This document shows positions 33,020 through 45,014 of a DNA stretch of 64,000 bases, piece by piece; within the stretch, counting starts at the first letter, position 1; the number at the start of each line of letters is the position of its first letter. The translations under genes were made by a program, and so were the position numbers. The notes below the pieces were generated by a model. It was not told the origin of the DNA. It ran no database searches and saw nothing but the letters and a program-made list of their open reading frames with translations. Source of the stretch: Purshia tridentata (taxonomy: Eukaryota; Streptophyta; Magnoliopsida; Rosales; Rosaceae); the NCBI GenBank assembly GCA_003254885.1, contig QANT01006731.1, positions 27,932-91,931 of the forward strand, in the 5' to 3' direction.

Positions 33020-34418
33020 TCAGTTCATTGCATCATAATCGTCCAACTTGTCATTGTACTGTAGCACCTTTCTCTTAATCTTTGATGAATCTACCCATGT
33101 AATAAAGTCTTCCATGTTCCTTGTCACAAGGAATGCTGGGTCAGTAACAGTCTCTGGACCCACTCGGATGTGTCCTTGCTCAATGTACGTGACAGCCTCC
33201 TTCAGGTGCTCGGCAAACTTCAACCGCAGCAGAACAGTTGAAAGCCTACGTCTACACATAGAGCTTGGTCAGTAAGTTAAAATAGAGAGGTGCATCTATC
33301 TCGAAACTTGGAAGAAAATTTGTTCACTGTCCTTATGGATGGTACGGATCATGGGAAAGTTAAAGGACTATCATTCTGAACACTTGAACAAAATCATATA
33401 CCCAGCTAGTAGTGCGAATAGTTTTATGAGTATCACTATCCCATTTTCCCTTCATAGATAAGGAAGGCAAGTCCTGTAATAGAGGAAGTGATGATTACCT
33501 ACAGAAGGATGAAACAGATAAGCGATCACACAATGCCAAGCTTTGCCTGGATGGTATCACACCGATATTGTACCTGTCATTAACATAAACCCTTTCATTA
33601 TGAATCAAAGTTTACAAAACCACATGAACACTGGATCCCATAGTGCTTGTACCATACATCTTAAAACAAACATAAACCTGTTGAATTTGTAAAATGCAAT
33701 ATTCAAGACCAGAACCACTCTGGTTTTAAGTTCCTTGAAAAGAGTACAGAAGGGAATAATCCCAAAAACTTCTCTCTTTATATCAACAAGAGAGTCAACT
33801 TTCTCCATTGCGATATCAATACTACTCTTTAGAACAATCCGATCATAAACACATAACATCCAGTAAAAACACCCTAATGTTAATGGGAGAAAATTTTATT
33901 TTTGAACAAATAATTAACAAAAAGTTTATAGCTTCTTTTGGGTTTTACTATGCAGCCTTAGAAGATTAGTAGCCTTTTTTTCGGTTAAAAAAATTAATTA
34001 GCTTTATATGCAACATATCAATTGTATTATATTCCCTAATAGAACAGTTTTCAGAGGGGAAAAAAACTCACAGTTTTTCCAAGAGCATATCAGTCATTTC
34101 GATACGATACGGGTCGTTTGGGTTCATCTGCTTCAATAAATTCACCAGCTTCTGCACCATCCGGCACACACCTGAATACCTATTTTCCAATTTTAATTTG
34201 TAAAAATAATAATGATAAGAATACGCAGATTGAATGACAAATAAAACACTAAAAACGACTTAAAATTAAGAAAAACATATATACTTTTTGTAATCGTCGC
34301 GACCGGTGACATGGTAACGTTGCAGAACCTGAGCTTCTCTGTGACCTCCCTCTCTCTTCCATTCCAAGAAGTTCACTTTCTTCAACAGCTTCTTCTCGTG
34401 GAACTTCAGCTGCCTCAT
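33020..34418 (-). CDS. IMP3: U3 snoRNP protein IMP3
   Basis: Four minus-strand exons, 34285-34418, 34072-34179, 33499-33573 and 33020-33251, join in phase to 182 aa, close to the roughly 184 of human IMP3. The N-terminus [20 protein letters not shown] and the block [20 protein letters not shown] are family hallmarks. The C-terminal S4 RNA-binding domain covers about residues 105-165 ([40 protein letters not shown]), ending in [18 protein letters not shown]3 sits with IMP4 and MPP10 in the SSU processome, in the nucleolus, and helps the U3 snoRNA pair with pre-18S rRNA. The promoter carries a telo-box and TGGGCY elements. It lies tail to tail with BIG and head to head with the GT106 gene. Confidence 0.95.
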
Positions 34419-34442
34419 GGTTCCAAAGCCCTAGGATTGCTA

Positions 34443-34592
34443 AAACCCTAAAATTGGGAACGAAGCTTTCCAATCTAGTGCAGTTTAATTCCATATATTT
34501 GGGCTAAAAGCTCTGACCCAAAAATACTTTGGGCTAAAAGCTCTGACCCAAACATACTTAGGGCTAGCAGATCTAGCCCGATCCAGGCCCAG
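34443..34592 (-). promoter_or_regulatory. Telo-box and site II (TGGGCY) cluster upstream of IMP3
   Basis: Within 180 bases of the IMP3 ATG are AAACCCTAA (34443-34451, plus strand), TGGGCT at 34500-34505 and 34530-34535 (plus strand), and TGGGCC on the minus strand near 34587-34592. Telo-box plus site II pairs are known from plant ribosomal-protein and ribosome-biogenesis promoters, where TCP and Myb/TRB factors bind. Confidence 0.6.
34501..34590. repeat. 30-bp tandem repeat in the IMP3 promoter
   Basis: GGGCTAAAAGCTCTGACCCA begins at 34501 and 34531 with period 30, and a third degenerate copy (GGGCTAGCAGATCTAGCCCG) starts at 34561. Each unit carries one TGGGCT-type site, so the repeat multiplies the site II element. 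Confidence 0.85.
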
Positions 34593-34624
34593 CAAAAAAA
34601 AAAAAAAAAACACACCAGAAAATT

Positions 34625-34625
34625 N
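34625..34625. other. Single-N join in a poly(A) tract
   Basis: CACACCAGAAAATT lies just before the N (34611-34624) and again at 34656-34669 after a run of A. This is the same layout as at 9642. Confidence 0.8.
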
Positions 34626-34656
<31 letters not shown>

Positions 34657-36682
34657 ACACCAGAAAATTGGGAAATTCTAAAAGGAGCTTAAGAAGCTGT
34701 AACTGTTGAGAAGTGTTGGAAAGATCAATATATCATTTACTGAAATCAGCAGAACCTATCAGATCCTAAATAAACCAAACAAAATCAACAGATGGGCAGA
34801 TCCTAAGCCAATTGCCTTACATGCAGTAGCATTATGTAACCAATTGTTTATAGAGTGGGCATGCACTCAAAGTCAACTCATGGTAATTCCCCACTCACTC
34901 TCACTGCAAATATAAATGGCTATGCAGATTGCAGCATATCTACTGCCATAAATATTGTGGTCTTTACTGTGTACGTACCCATTTAATTCTCTCTCTCTCT
35001 CTCTCTAATCAAGAATTGAAGAATATTCATTTCTCATATTATTATAATAATTGCACATCATTTTGCTTGACTGACTGAATTAATATATAATTGCTGTTTG
35101 ACAAAGAATTGTGAACTATTTATAGCTGTATATCTATATCTTCCATGGCTCCGTGACTACAAATACACATCTTGTGGGTTGTGGAAAACACACTTTATAT
35201 GCTTTATAATGCTTACTTTTATAGTGAAGTTTATTGTTGCCCCATGACTCAGATGAAGTCACCGCTCACTTTTTTTTTTTTTTGGTGAAGATGCTGATCA
35301 TGACTAAATCACTAATGGATGAACAGCATATATGTTAGAATTTTAATTATTAATTTATTGCATTTGCTTATATATATTAAAGGGGCAAATTTCTCTGTCA
35401 ACAATGACTGTTACAATCACGGGCATTTGTCACAACTGCAAACTCCAAAACCATGGTCTCTTTAAGCAAAATATGATCAGCACACACTGAGTGAGTGAGT
35501 CACAGACAGACTCGCAGTCACAGACTTGAAATGAAATAACAATGCATTAAACCATAGCATTGCATGGCTAACTGTGTCAGAGGCTACAAGTGTACAACCA
35601 CTACTTTTTTTCAATTTGAAATGAAAGAATAGAAAAACAAAACCACCATTTTTGTTTAATGTTGTTATAGACTAATTAATTAGTTCTGAATCCATCATCC
35701 AGAATAAATAAAGAAACTTGTGCTGGTATGATGTCCATATTTGGTGACAGAGGCACTGCAACCACTAAACTAAGCTTTGCCCCATCACAAATATTTGCAT
35801 GTTGCAACCACTAGATTCATATTTGCCCATCACTAATGCAATATGCCGAGGATCGAATTAATTAAATAGCAATGCAAACATTGCAACCACTAAAATAGAC
35901 CCTTTTTTGTTTGTTTTGTAAGTGTATGTAAATTTAACACCAAAATTAGTTGTACTTGCACCTATTAACTTACCAAGATAAAACATGAACAAGATTCTAT
36001 GTGTATTAACTTTTGAAATAACTGTCGAGTCTTCAGTATGTCCATTTTACCACAATGGACTCTACACCAGCCAAACCATAAACAAATTGAAAATGGAAGA
36101 CAAATTATTTTGGTTATACTGCAAAACTACTGTAGTTTAGTTTTGGGGTAGGAAAAATAAATAAATAAAGTTAGTATATATCATATATATACTAGTACAG
36201 TTGATTCTCACCATGACTGATGACTTAGATTCAGGTTATAACTCAAACTCCCAACAAACAATATAATAAATAAAATAAAAATATAAAATACAATGGCGAA
36301 CGGTGAAAAGATTTCTAACTCATTTCTCTACATGGGACTTGGTACGGCATTCTAGTTTCGGTGGGTTTACTATAAATGCGGTCCCTCTAAGCCTTGATTG
36401 CAGCCTTTTTTCAGTTTCAGTTCCTCATTGAAACACTTGGACTCCTGTCTCTCATCATCGTCTTTATTTCTGCTTCTCTGGTTTTCCAACCACATTCTAC
36501 AAGTTTTCCGGCTATTCTCGCCGGAATATGTTCGGAAATACCCCCGGATCAATACCACGTCAAAGTGAATATTGGGTCTTGACAGATTAAGCGTAAAGCG
36601 GCCTTCTTTGAATTCTTTCTGGAGGCTTTGGTTGAAATTCACTCTTTCCTTTCTGGGTTTTGATTAGTTAAGCTCACCAACC

Positions 36683-36706
36683 ATGGTGGAGCTGCGTACA
36701 AGGTGA
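36683..36706 (+). other. Possible 7-codon upstream ORF in the GT106 leader
   Basis: ATG GTG GAG CTG CGT ACA AGG TGA (MVELRTR) stands about 260 bases before the main start in a good context (CCATGG). Whether it stays in the mature leader is unknown, because AAG|GTGACA could also be a leader splice donor. Confidence 0.3.
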
Positions 36707-36963
36707 CAATCTGAGAGTTTGGTTTTTATTATTTTATTGCCAACTTCATCAGAATCCAAGAAATTTTTTTTTTTTTTATTCCTTCGAGGTGTTTCGGATA
36801 TGTTAATAAATCTTGGAGCACCGACTTGTCTTTATGCGTAGATAACAACAGTGGTGTGCTTGGCATTCACCTTTAGCTTTCAAAGATTTATTGTTAACTA
36901 CACTGAAGAGTTGGTGGTTAATGAAATAGGGTATTGGAAAGGAAGGTGTTTTGGTGAGTGACA

Positions 36964-39282
36964 ATGTGCAAAGCGGAGGATTGTGAGAAGTGTGATTATA
37001 GAGCAGAGAGGAAGATGGGGTTCAAGGTGTTGCTGGGTAATGTTGAAAAATTGAAGAGCTCGATATTGAAGATGAACTCATGGTTGTTGATCGTTCGGGC
37101 GATTGTGACAGCTTTGGTGTGGGCCGCTGCGGTTCAGCTGATTGGAATATGGTTGATACAGGGCCCAAGATTGGTTTGGCCTCCTTGCACTCAATTAGAT
37201 TGGTCTGTTCCTGCTCAATTGCCTAAGCAGCTTCCAAACCCAGTTGTTATCCCACAAAAGAGTAAGCTTTAAGCTCCTTGATTTGTGTATAAAATTATAA
37301 ATGGAGTATTGATGTATGAGAGAACCCAAATAATCATCAATTAATCATTTTCTGCAGAAAAATTGAAGTTTTGGCTATTAACAGCAATAATGTATCATGC
37401 ACATGTTAATTTGTTTGGCTCATTGGTCATTGGTCATTGGTCATTGGTCTATACCATTATGGATACTTTTCAATAAAGAGTTGGGATTTCAAAATTTTGT
37501 TTGTTAGTGCTGGATTACTTTTATTTCAGGGGTTTACAAGAATAATGGGTATCTCATGGTTTCTTGCAATGGAGGACTGAACCAAATGAGAGCAGCTGTG
37601 AGTTGCTAGCTACTTGTCATAATTTTTTAATATTCTTTCCTTCCCTCTGTATCTAGCATGTTATTTTTCTCACTTATTAATTTGCTGCAGATTTGTGATA
37701 TGGTTGCAATTGCTAGATACTTGAATGTCACTCTTATTGTGCCAGAACTGGATAAAAACTCCTTTTGGGCTGCAAGGTAGGTTAATTTGTCTTCCCTCAA
37801 AAGTAAGAGGGTTTCATCTAAATGCCCTTATTGAGTTCTATGTCCCTTGTTGTGGCAGTGAGTTTCAAGACATTTTTGGTGTCGATCATTTCATTACATC
37901 ATTGAGAGATGAGGTTCGGATATTAAAGAAACTGCCGCCAAAGCTCAATAAAAGAGTTGTATACTCATTGCCACCCATTAGTTGGTCTAACATGTCCTAC
38001 TACTTTCATCAGGTTGGTTCAAAAGCCAAAGAAGCATCTGAGCGTGATCCTTTTTCCTTTACAGTTTATGACCATTCTCACTGATGGAACTAATTTCTAG
38101 ATATGTTTTCCAACAGATCCTACCTCTGGTGCGAAAGTATAAAGTAGTACATCTGAACAAAACCGATGCCCGATTAGCTAATAATGGTCTACCTCTTGAG
38201 GTTCAAAAGTTGAGATGCCGGGTTAATTTCCATGCTCTGAGATTTACTTCCCAGATAGAAGAAATTGGTAGAAAACTTGTCAGAATATTGAGAGAAAATG
38301 GCCCTTTTCTGGTCCTTCATCTCAGATATGAAATGGACATGTTGGCATTCTCTGGCTGCAGTCATGGTTGCAACAATGATGAGGTGGAAGAACTCACCAG
38401 GATGAGGTAATGGTTTTTACTTTTATTCTCTTTTACTGTCTTTACTACTTTTGCTTATCAACCTCTTTTAATTATGTATATTACACATTGTTAGATATGC
38501 TAATCCTTTGTGGAAGATAAAAGACATAAATTCTGAAATGAAAAGGCTAGAAGGTTTGTGCCCACTAACACCAGAGGAAACTGCTCTGGTATTGACTGCA
38601 TTGGGTATTGATCGACATGTTCAAATTTATATCGCTGCTGGAGAAATATATGGGGGAAATAGAAGGATGGAAGGTTTGAAAGCTGCTTTTCCTAATTTGG
38701 TAAGTAGAAGGAAAGAACAAGCAATCTTTTAACAGTTATACATTGGGCTGCCATAAAAATTTGCCTGAACTTTGTGGAGCAGGTCAGAAAAGAGACTCTG
38801 CTAGAGCCTTCGGACCTGAATTTTTTCCCGAACCACTCTTCTCAAATGGCAGCATTGGACTATCTTGTCTCCCTAGAGAGTGATATTTTTATTCCTACAT
38901 ACGATGGAAACATGGCTAAAGTTGTTGAAGGTCATCGCAGGTAATACCATATTCTATCATATAATTAGGTGTTACTTTATATTGCTTTCACATAATACTT
39001 TGATGTGAGACAATGTTTCTTCTTGGCCATTTCAGATTCTTAGGTTTCAAAAAGACTATTTTATTGGACAGAAGACTTTTGATTGGTTTAATAGATCAGT
39101 TCAGTACTGGGTCATTGAGCTGGGATGAGTTCTCTTCCATTGTGAAGGAAGCTCATGCTGATCGAATGGGAAGCCCCAAGAAACGAGTTTCTATTCCAGA
39201 TAAGCCAAAGGAAGAAGATTATTTCTACTCAAATCCACATGAGTGTTCGCAACTGTTAGATGAACCATTGAGAAGCACATGA
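36964..39282 (+). CDS. GT106 / plant O-fucosyltransferase-like enzyme (possible RG-I rhamnosyltransferase type)
   Basis: Eight exons, 36964-37261, 37530-37597, 37691-37776, 37859-38012, 38117-38406, 38495-38699, 38783-38940 and 39036-39282, give 501 aa in phase. The start is the first in-frame ATG ([10 protein letters not shown]). Residues about 38-65 form one membrane anchor, so this is a type II Golgi protein. The nucleotide-sugar fold shows [20 protein letters not shown] (from 114), [15 protein letters not shown] (HxRxExD at 270-276), ASGEIYGG-like AAGEIYGG, and [20 protein letters not shown]. The family (GT106, formerly DUF246) includes pectin RG-I rhamnosyltransferases RRT1-4 and mannan-related proteins. 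The overall length and MCK...FKVL N-terminus recall the RRT clade, but donor and acceptor cannot be read from sequence. All expected motifs are intact. A short (CATTGGT)4 repeat sits in intron 1. Confidence 0.85.
37421..37448. repeat. (CATTGGT)4 microsatellite in GT106 intron 1
   Basis: Four perfect copies of the heptamer CATTGGT lie in a row inside the first intron, well away from the splice sites. Confidence 0.9.
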
Positions 39283-40603
39283 AACTCATGCCAAAGGCAT
39301 AGTTTTCACAATTTGTGCACTGTGCCATTGAAAATTTATACAGGCAGTGGTTAATTTATGCTTTGGTAAAATAGGGCAAGTGATTGTGTTATGTACATAA
39401 AATTGGGTTTGAGGTGATTTACGAAATTTTTCATTAATAAATCCGGGTTTATGGAGTGAATACCCTGCCTTTCACTTCAGGGAGAATGCCAAATAAGCTC
39501 ATTGTAAATATAAGTGAATATAATAATGCATTCTCCTGATGGAGTTTTCGGGATGGTTATATCCCCATCAAAATCTCCCATGTACTTCTGTAAACATCAT
39601 TTTTGCAACAAGATATAGCCTTATTTAAATCTCTCTTTAAATGAGTCACTACTTGTTCTCTCTCTCTCTCTCTCATGTATGTATTATATATAATATGCCG
39701 AACTCAGAAAATTTTATAATAACACACGTATATAGTATATACAGCCAGAATATCTGATTAAGCATGATATATCAGATTTCATTACCTGAAATCAGCCTTG
39801 CCTAAACTAATAAACTTCCCATTGGAGTGATGGGTTCTAGCAATCATGACAGAAACATGGCACCATCATGCCTGATGTTTCAGCCTTGTTATGGTGGGCT
39901 TTGGGAGATAATCCCCATCATTCAATGTTCTTCATGTCTAAGTAGTTAATTAGCCATTAAATAAAATACGTATCATGTAAGTTATAGTACATAATACCAA
40001 CCCCATACTTCTATAATCTGAACAAAGAACAGACAATACGTATGAAAATGAGTGCCTACTTTAAGAAACTGTGCTGTTAGTCCAAGAGGAGATAGCCAAT
40101 GATATTAATGAGTGATCCAAGAAAACTTGGTGTGTGATCCAAGAAGCCACCGTCCACTAAGAAACTAGCTCTTCTATAAAGTGACTACATGGACAGCCAC
40201 TTTAAAGACTTATTATAGTGTTCTACTTCCACTAATGATGATGGGAGGGGAGGCCATTTCATGCACTTTAAAGTTTAAACGTAGCTTTCGCAGCACACAA
40301 CAAGTTCCTAAAGGTCGGAAGACCGAAAGTTCAAAGTCTTCATGAATGTCCATCAAACTAGGGAGAGGTTGGTGAAAGCTTGGACTAACCATTTTCGTCT
40401 CGTTTAGAACGATTCCATTCTTCATTCTTCCATTAAATCGACATATCGATAAGGTTGCAGCTTTAATTATGAGTACTGAGATATAAGTCAAGATTCCCTC
40501 AGCATATGAAATTTTTTAAACAATATATAATACGGCATTCAACCCTATTTTGCACCATTAGATGTGCAAGTCGTCTCAAGTTTTAATCAATAGATTATGT
40601 GAA

Positions 40604-40652
40604 TGTGGTCACAGTTTTTTTTTTTTTGGGCCAAGGACTGTGGTCACAGTTT
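40604..40652 (-). mobile_element. Micro-insertion T(n)GGGCCAAGGAC with 14-bp direct repeats
   Basis: TGTGGTCACAGTTT at 40604-40617 recurs exactly at 40639-40652. The insert 40618-40638 is T-rich followed by GGGCCAAGGAC, the reverse complement of a CTTGGCCC-poly(A) tail. It is an antisense member of the same group as 9901-9946. Confidence 0.6.
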
Positions 40653-40815
40653 AGTTACAAACAAATGAGATTCAGAGTGAATCTAGATATGAATATGAAT
40701 AAATGAAACACAATCTTTATAAATAAATAAAAAGATTTGTTTAGGTGCATGTGGCGTTACTCAATTTCTAAACTACAAACGTGAATGTTGTGAAATTTCC
40801 AAGTGAAGGTAACAC

Positions 40816-40909
40816 GAAGAGGCGTTGCATCACCTTGGCCTAAAAAAAAAAAAAAAANAAAAAAAAAAAAAAAAAACCTTGGCCAAAAAAAGAAGAGGCG
40901 TGGCATCAC
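40816..40909 (+). mobile_element. CTTGGCC-poly(A) insertion with direct repeats and an N join
   Basis: GAAGAGGCGTTGCATCAC (40816-40833) and GAAGAGGCGTGGCATCAC (40892-40909) flank CTTGGCC plus a long A-run that is broken by the N at 40858. After the A-run CCTTGGCC-A7 appears a second time. The direct repeats fit a target-site duplication, and the doubled TTGGCC fits an assembly join within the tail. Confidence 0.55.
40858..40858. other. Single-N join in a poly(A) tract
   Basis: One N in about 35 A. CCTTGGCC lies on both sides (40833-40840 and 40877-40884). Confidence 0.85.
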
Positions 40910-41250
40910 ACACGCAGAGGAATGAACGAAACACGATGGAATATACATGTAAATAATTCATTAAAAGGCAAAATAGAACAGATCGCCGCTTCTTGTTATA
41001 GGCATGGAAATGGAATCATCCATCTGAAACTTCACAAAGTACAAACAAAATGAATACTTGACACGTCTATCTAGGAAAATCCATGCACAAGGAGCACAAA
41101 CATGTACAATTTGATCTGGACCTAGTTGTCTGTGGACCATGACATTAAAAAAAATGACCCACCCAAGAACACCCTCCCACTCCCAAAAAAAAAGAAAAAA
41201 GAAAAAAAAAGAAAAATAACTAGATTGAGAAAAACAGGAAACCTGATGCA

Positions 41251-44200
41251 CTAACTTTCTCCTGTTCTGAACCGTTTATGAGCTGGTTCAAAGTCCTCAT
41301 CACAGCCGCTTACTTGAGTGTGTGTCGTTGCTTGATTGTTCAAGGACTGGTTCACAGGAGCCTGAACAAACAAAAATGAGAAAAAAAAGAGAAAAAATTC
41401 AAAGGTCAGGACTCTAAAACTGGTGAAAATAGTCCTAAATGCCTATGGTCTAAATATCCAAGTAGTATTTATGAGAAAGAAGTATTAGTAGGAGATGCAG
41501 CTATCACAGTCAAAATGGGCAATAATATAATGGTTAAAGATTCTAAACAAACCTTTGAACTAGATGCCATGGATGTCGTCAGTCCACTGTCTACTCGATT
41601 CCCAACATCAATTTGAACAGAGATTCTGGCCTGAGACAAATCCACACCAGAAGATCGCAGTGCCTCTGTCAGATTATTCAATATCCTGCTCAACACCAAA
41701 ACCCGACTCAGTACAGCACATACAATATCTTTCCATAAGGAACTTCAATATAATAATCCTGTCATATACCAATTGGCTATTTTCAGAATATAAAATTTAC
41801 AAATACGTGGTGATTGAAAACAATAGCTTGTGTCTTGTGATACCATTACAGATTACAAGTCCTGTCCTACTACAACACCAACAAAAGAATTAGCCATCAT
41901 GGCTTAAATTGGTAAAAGCTAACCTATCCACTTTGCACTTGCCCTATGTATACTGCCAATATTGAAAAATTTATCTTACAGACCTTGCTGAGATAATTGA
42001 AATCACGCATCTTCTCCCATATTACAGTACTAAAAGCTAACCTATCCACTTTGCACTTGCCCTATGTATACTGCCAATATTGAAAAATTTATCTTACAGA
42101 CTTTGCTGAGATAATTGAAATCACGCATCTTCTCCCATATTACAGTACTAACACATATTAACATAAGATTCTCCTCATGGAAACTTATTTGAAGATTTTA
42201 ATTGAATTCTAAGGCAGTCATAAAATTCCTATTCCTAGTCTTGAATAGCAACAGTTTCAAAGTTTCAACTCAAAATTTCAACCAAGAATGATGATGATTG
42301 CCATAGTAAATCAATCAGGCAAACTTACTAAAAACGCTAATAGAGTCTGTACATAGAATAAGGCAATGATAGTTTGTCGCCTGCATGAAATTTATTAAGG
42401 CCAGTTTATCAGAGATAATAGCTCTGCAAAGATTGATAGTAAACATGGCTGGAACCAGTAGATTTACTCCAAGACAATGAACAAGTTAACAAAAACTTCG
42501 CAAATAGTGCAATAAAGTTATTAAGAAATCTTGATGAAAGCTCACCCTTCTGAGTAGGCACTTGAGATGCTAACAGATCTACTATTTTCGTCCTGTGTAT
42601 TCAGTTTACTGTCTGAAACAGTTGTAGACGTTACACCCTGCCATAATTGGTACTGGGGTTGGGAAGCCGTGTTCTCTGCATCAGAAACAGATTCCTGCAA
42701 AGGTAGCGTGGGCACTCCAACACTCCCAATAGGGTCAAAGATGTTTTGTGGTTGCACATTAGGAACTGATTGAGTAGCCATCCCAGTGACGTGATCCAGT
42801 GCTTTGTAAACAACAGCAGCGCCCAAGTCAGATTCCACAGAGTTTTGTGCATTGGGGAGCATCGCTGTGGAGACAACAACATTATTCTCATGACCAGAAC
42901 CATTGTTCAAAACTTGAGAGTGGTCTACACAATTTTCTCCAGGCCTATTATGATTTTTCTGTGGCAAACAAATGGAAGGTCAGTAAGTTTCCATTAGACG
43001 GACTACAATAATCAATATGCTTGGAAATCCATATATATTTTGGTCACAGTGCAAGTCATAAATTCATTTAAAAAGCTAGAGATAATTCGTGTTGCGTTTT
43101 ATCTTGATTTTTTCTAGGCACAATAAGGGATAATCACTCCATTTATATGGTGCACCTATCAAATCATACCCTTACACATAGTAATTCTTAAAACCGTTAG
43201 CAGCTTCCTAAAGTCCTCAATAAGCCCACATATGAATATATAGTGTTGCAGGTGTCTCTCTGATATAATCTCGTTCTCCCAGTCAGTTAAAAAGCCTCCC
43301 TACCTGGATTTCAGTGCAACTGTTGCGTGTAGGTGTCTATTTGGTTTTTGTTTCATTTGCCATACGAATTCTATGATTTAAGGACACAACAGAATTTAAT
43401 GCTTTATAATTTTCTTTACACCCATTAGGTCAAATAAAATATATATTTGCACCTTCCATCTATTTATTTGAGAAACACAAAAATAACCTATAACAGAAGT
43501 TCCAGAGTAACTTCTGCAGTATAAAGACAGGGTTCTTCTGTCACTAGTGGGACATTCCAGCTTAGTGCATGCCAATCAGAAGCATCTCTGATACATTCAA
43601 ATATTCAATACACATACTCATGTAGATTCAAAACAGGTACTTACACTTTTTTAAGGTGTCAAAGTAACACCTATTCAAACTGACAATGCAATGCAAACAC
43701 AACATGCGTGCGCACACACACACATCAAGCACCAGAATTTTACCCATGGGATCAATTTCGTTGGCTCTGGACTCCATCCTTGGTAGGAACCCTCATACAA
43801 ATTTAACTTCTCTTGTAAAAATTGTATATACTCTATAACCTGCATATAGATACAATTATGTTTCAATATGATAATGAGGAAATTCTATAATATATTATAT
43901 ATGATAACAAGGAAATAAAATTATCACCATATAAGCAGAACATGATTGGAATGCATACCTCCAATAAGAATGACGCCTTATCTCTTTTCTGATCATTTTG
44001 GGGTATGAGGTTTCTCAGCATCTGAAATCTGCCTCAGAAATATGTATTGCCCAGGTGAGTGAAGAGTTTATGCCCATGCTACTAACAAGAAAGATCAGCA
44101 TGGCATAAAAGAGCAACAAAGTAGGAAAACAATATTAATAAAAAGACAACTTTCATATCACCAACAATATATTTTAATATCAAAACAAACAGAGAGGAAA

Positions 44201-45014
44201 AAAGGATCAAAGACAACTACAATTAAAAGCCGTAAAAAAAAAAAGTTTTTGCTAAAAGTAAACAAATAAATAAACACTCGGTACTCAAATCCAACAAAAC
44301 TTTTAAGCAAAGATACCTTGTCATCCTACTTTTAGCAGTAAATGGGACGATTAGAAAAACAGGCACGTCCATCTCAGAATACTAACCTATTAATTTCATG
44401 ACCATGTCATTCACCTCGTTCCTCACAACAACATATGCAAAACAAGCTTTTGCATAACATTCAGACCAGTAAAAAAGCAAACAGTTTTGAGTATGAAATC
44501 TACAACAATACAATGTCAACTTTACTAGTAGCTACATTGTGACATAGTTGGCAAGGTGTCACTTTGTTTGAAAAACAACCAAAAACAAAAAAAGAAAATG
44601 AATACAGAGACCCTTTACTTTGATATCAAAGATAAAACCCATTTCCCTTTACTTATTCTAATTTGTGTTTTGGTAAAATGGGAAGTCAAATCTATAGCAC
44701 AATTAAGAAAATAAATAATAATAATTACAGTAGTGATTGAAATAAAATGAGCTTTAGCTTGCCTCTCATTAATCTTGAGCCTTCTACGCTGCTCAGTTTC
44801 GGAATGCTTGGAGCGATTCTTTTCCCTGCCCTGACCTCCTTCTACCTTCACTGCCAATTCCCCTATCAATTCATTATCCTTTTCATTTACTCCATCTCAG
44901 CAGAAAATTTAAAAAAAAAAAAAAAATTCAAGGCAGAGAGAGAGAGAGACCTGCATGAGGCTCTTCGTCATCGTCTTCGAATTCATCGTGGTGACCCTTG
45001 GAAGCTTTCGCCAT
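41251..45014 (-). CDS. BIM2-like bHLH transcription factor
   Basis: Seven minus-strand exons, 44951-45014, 44763-44895, 43959-44028, 43744-43839, 42546-42958, 41553-41685 and 41361-41251, join to 339 aa. The basic helix-loop-helix spans about residues 48-100: [16 protein letters not shown], with the H52-E56-R60 triad of G-box binders, then [20 protein letters not shown] and [20 protein letters not shown]. After it come [34 protein letters not shown] and [18 protein letters not shown], and the tail ends in [10 protein letters not shown]. All of these are shared with Arabidopsis BIM1-3, nuclear partners of BES1 in brassinosteroid responses. The second intron (44762 to 44029) has a GC donor: AATGAGAG|GCAAGC, the only donor that keeps NER-FQ in frame. 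Intron 5 contains a 118-bp tandem duplication. The family is firm; BIM2 rather than BIM1 or BIM3 is inferred from the length and ending. Confidence 0.9.
41913..42148. repeat. 118-bp tandem duplication in an intron of the BIM2-like gene
   Basis: TAAAAGCTAACCTATCC begins copy 1 at 41913 and copy 2 at 42031. The two 118-base copies differ visibly at one base (GACCTTGC against GACTTTGC). Both lie inside the 860-base intron 41686-42545. Confidence 0.95.

Larger units (their letters stand above)
34419..36963. other. Divergent spacer between IMP3 and the GT106 gene
   Basis: After the IMP3 promoter the region is AT-rich. It holds a (CT)n run at about 34989-35006, TGCAACCACTA three times (35758-35768, 35803-35813, 35882-35892), and from about 36360 what is probably the untranslated leader of the downstream gene. 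No protein gene is supported; the complementary open frames at 36370-36642 lie in that leader and have no domain. Confidence 0.6.
39283..41250. other. Convergent spacer between GT106 and the BIM2-like gene
   Basis: This holds the 3' UTR of the GT106 gene (AATAAA about 39436), a (TC)n run at about 39657-39674, two TTGGCC/poly(A)-type insertions (40604-40652 and 40816-40909) and a single-N join. The 92-codon open frame at 40213-40491 (minus) shows no domain I recognise and I leave it uncalled. Confidence 0.6.

Noticed and set aside
34475-34660. Polyphenylalanine frame across the N
   Set aside because: Reads through poly(A/T) and an N; artefact of the homopolymer and join.
36683-36706. uORF as a proven regulator of the GT106 gene
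   Set aside because: Leader structure is unknown and a splice donor overlaps its end, so it is listed only as possible.
40213-40491. 92-codon minus-strand frame in the GT106/BIM2-like spacer
   Set aside because: No family resemblance, no start context or flanking signals.
40757-40948. Polyphenylalanine frame across the N at 40858
   Set aside because: Same artefact in a poly(A) tract.
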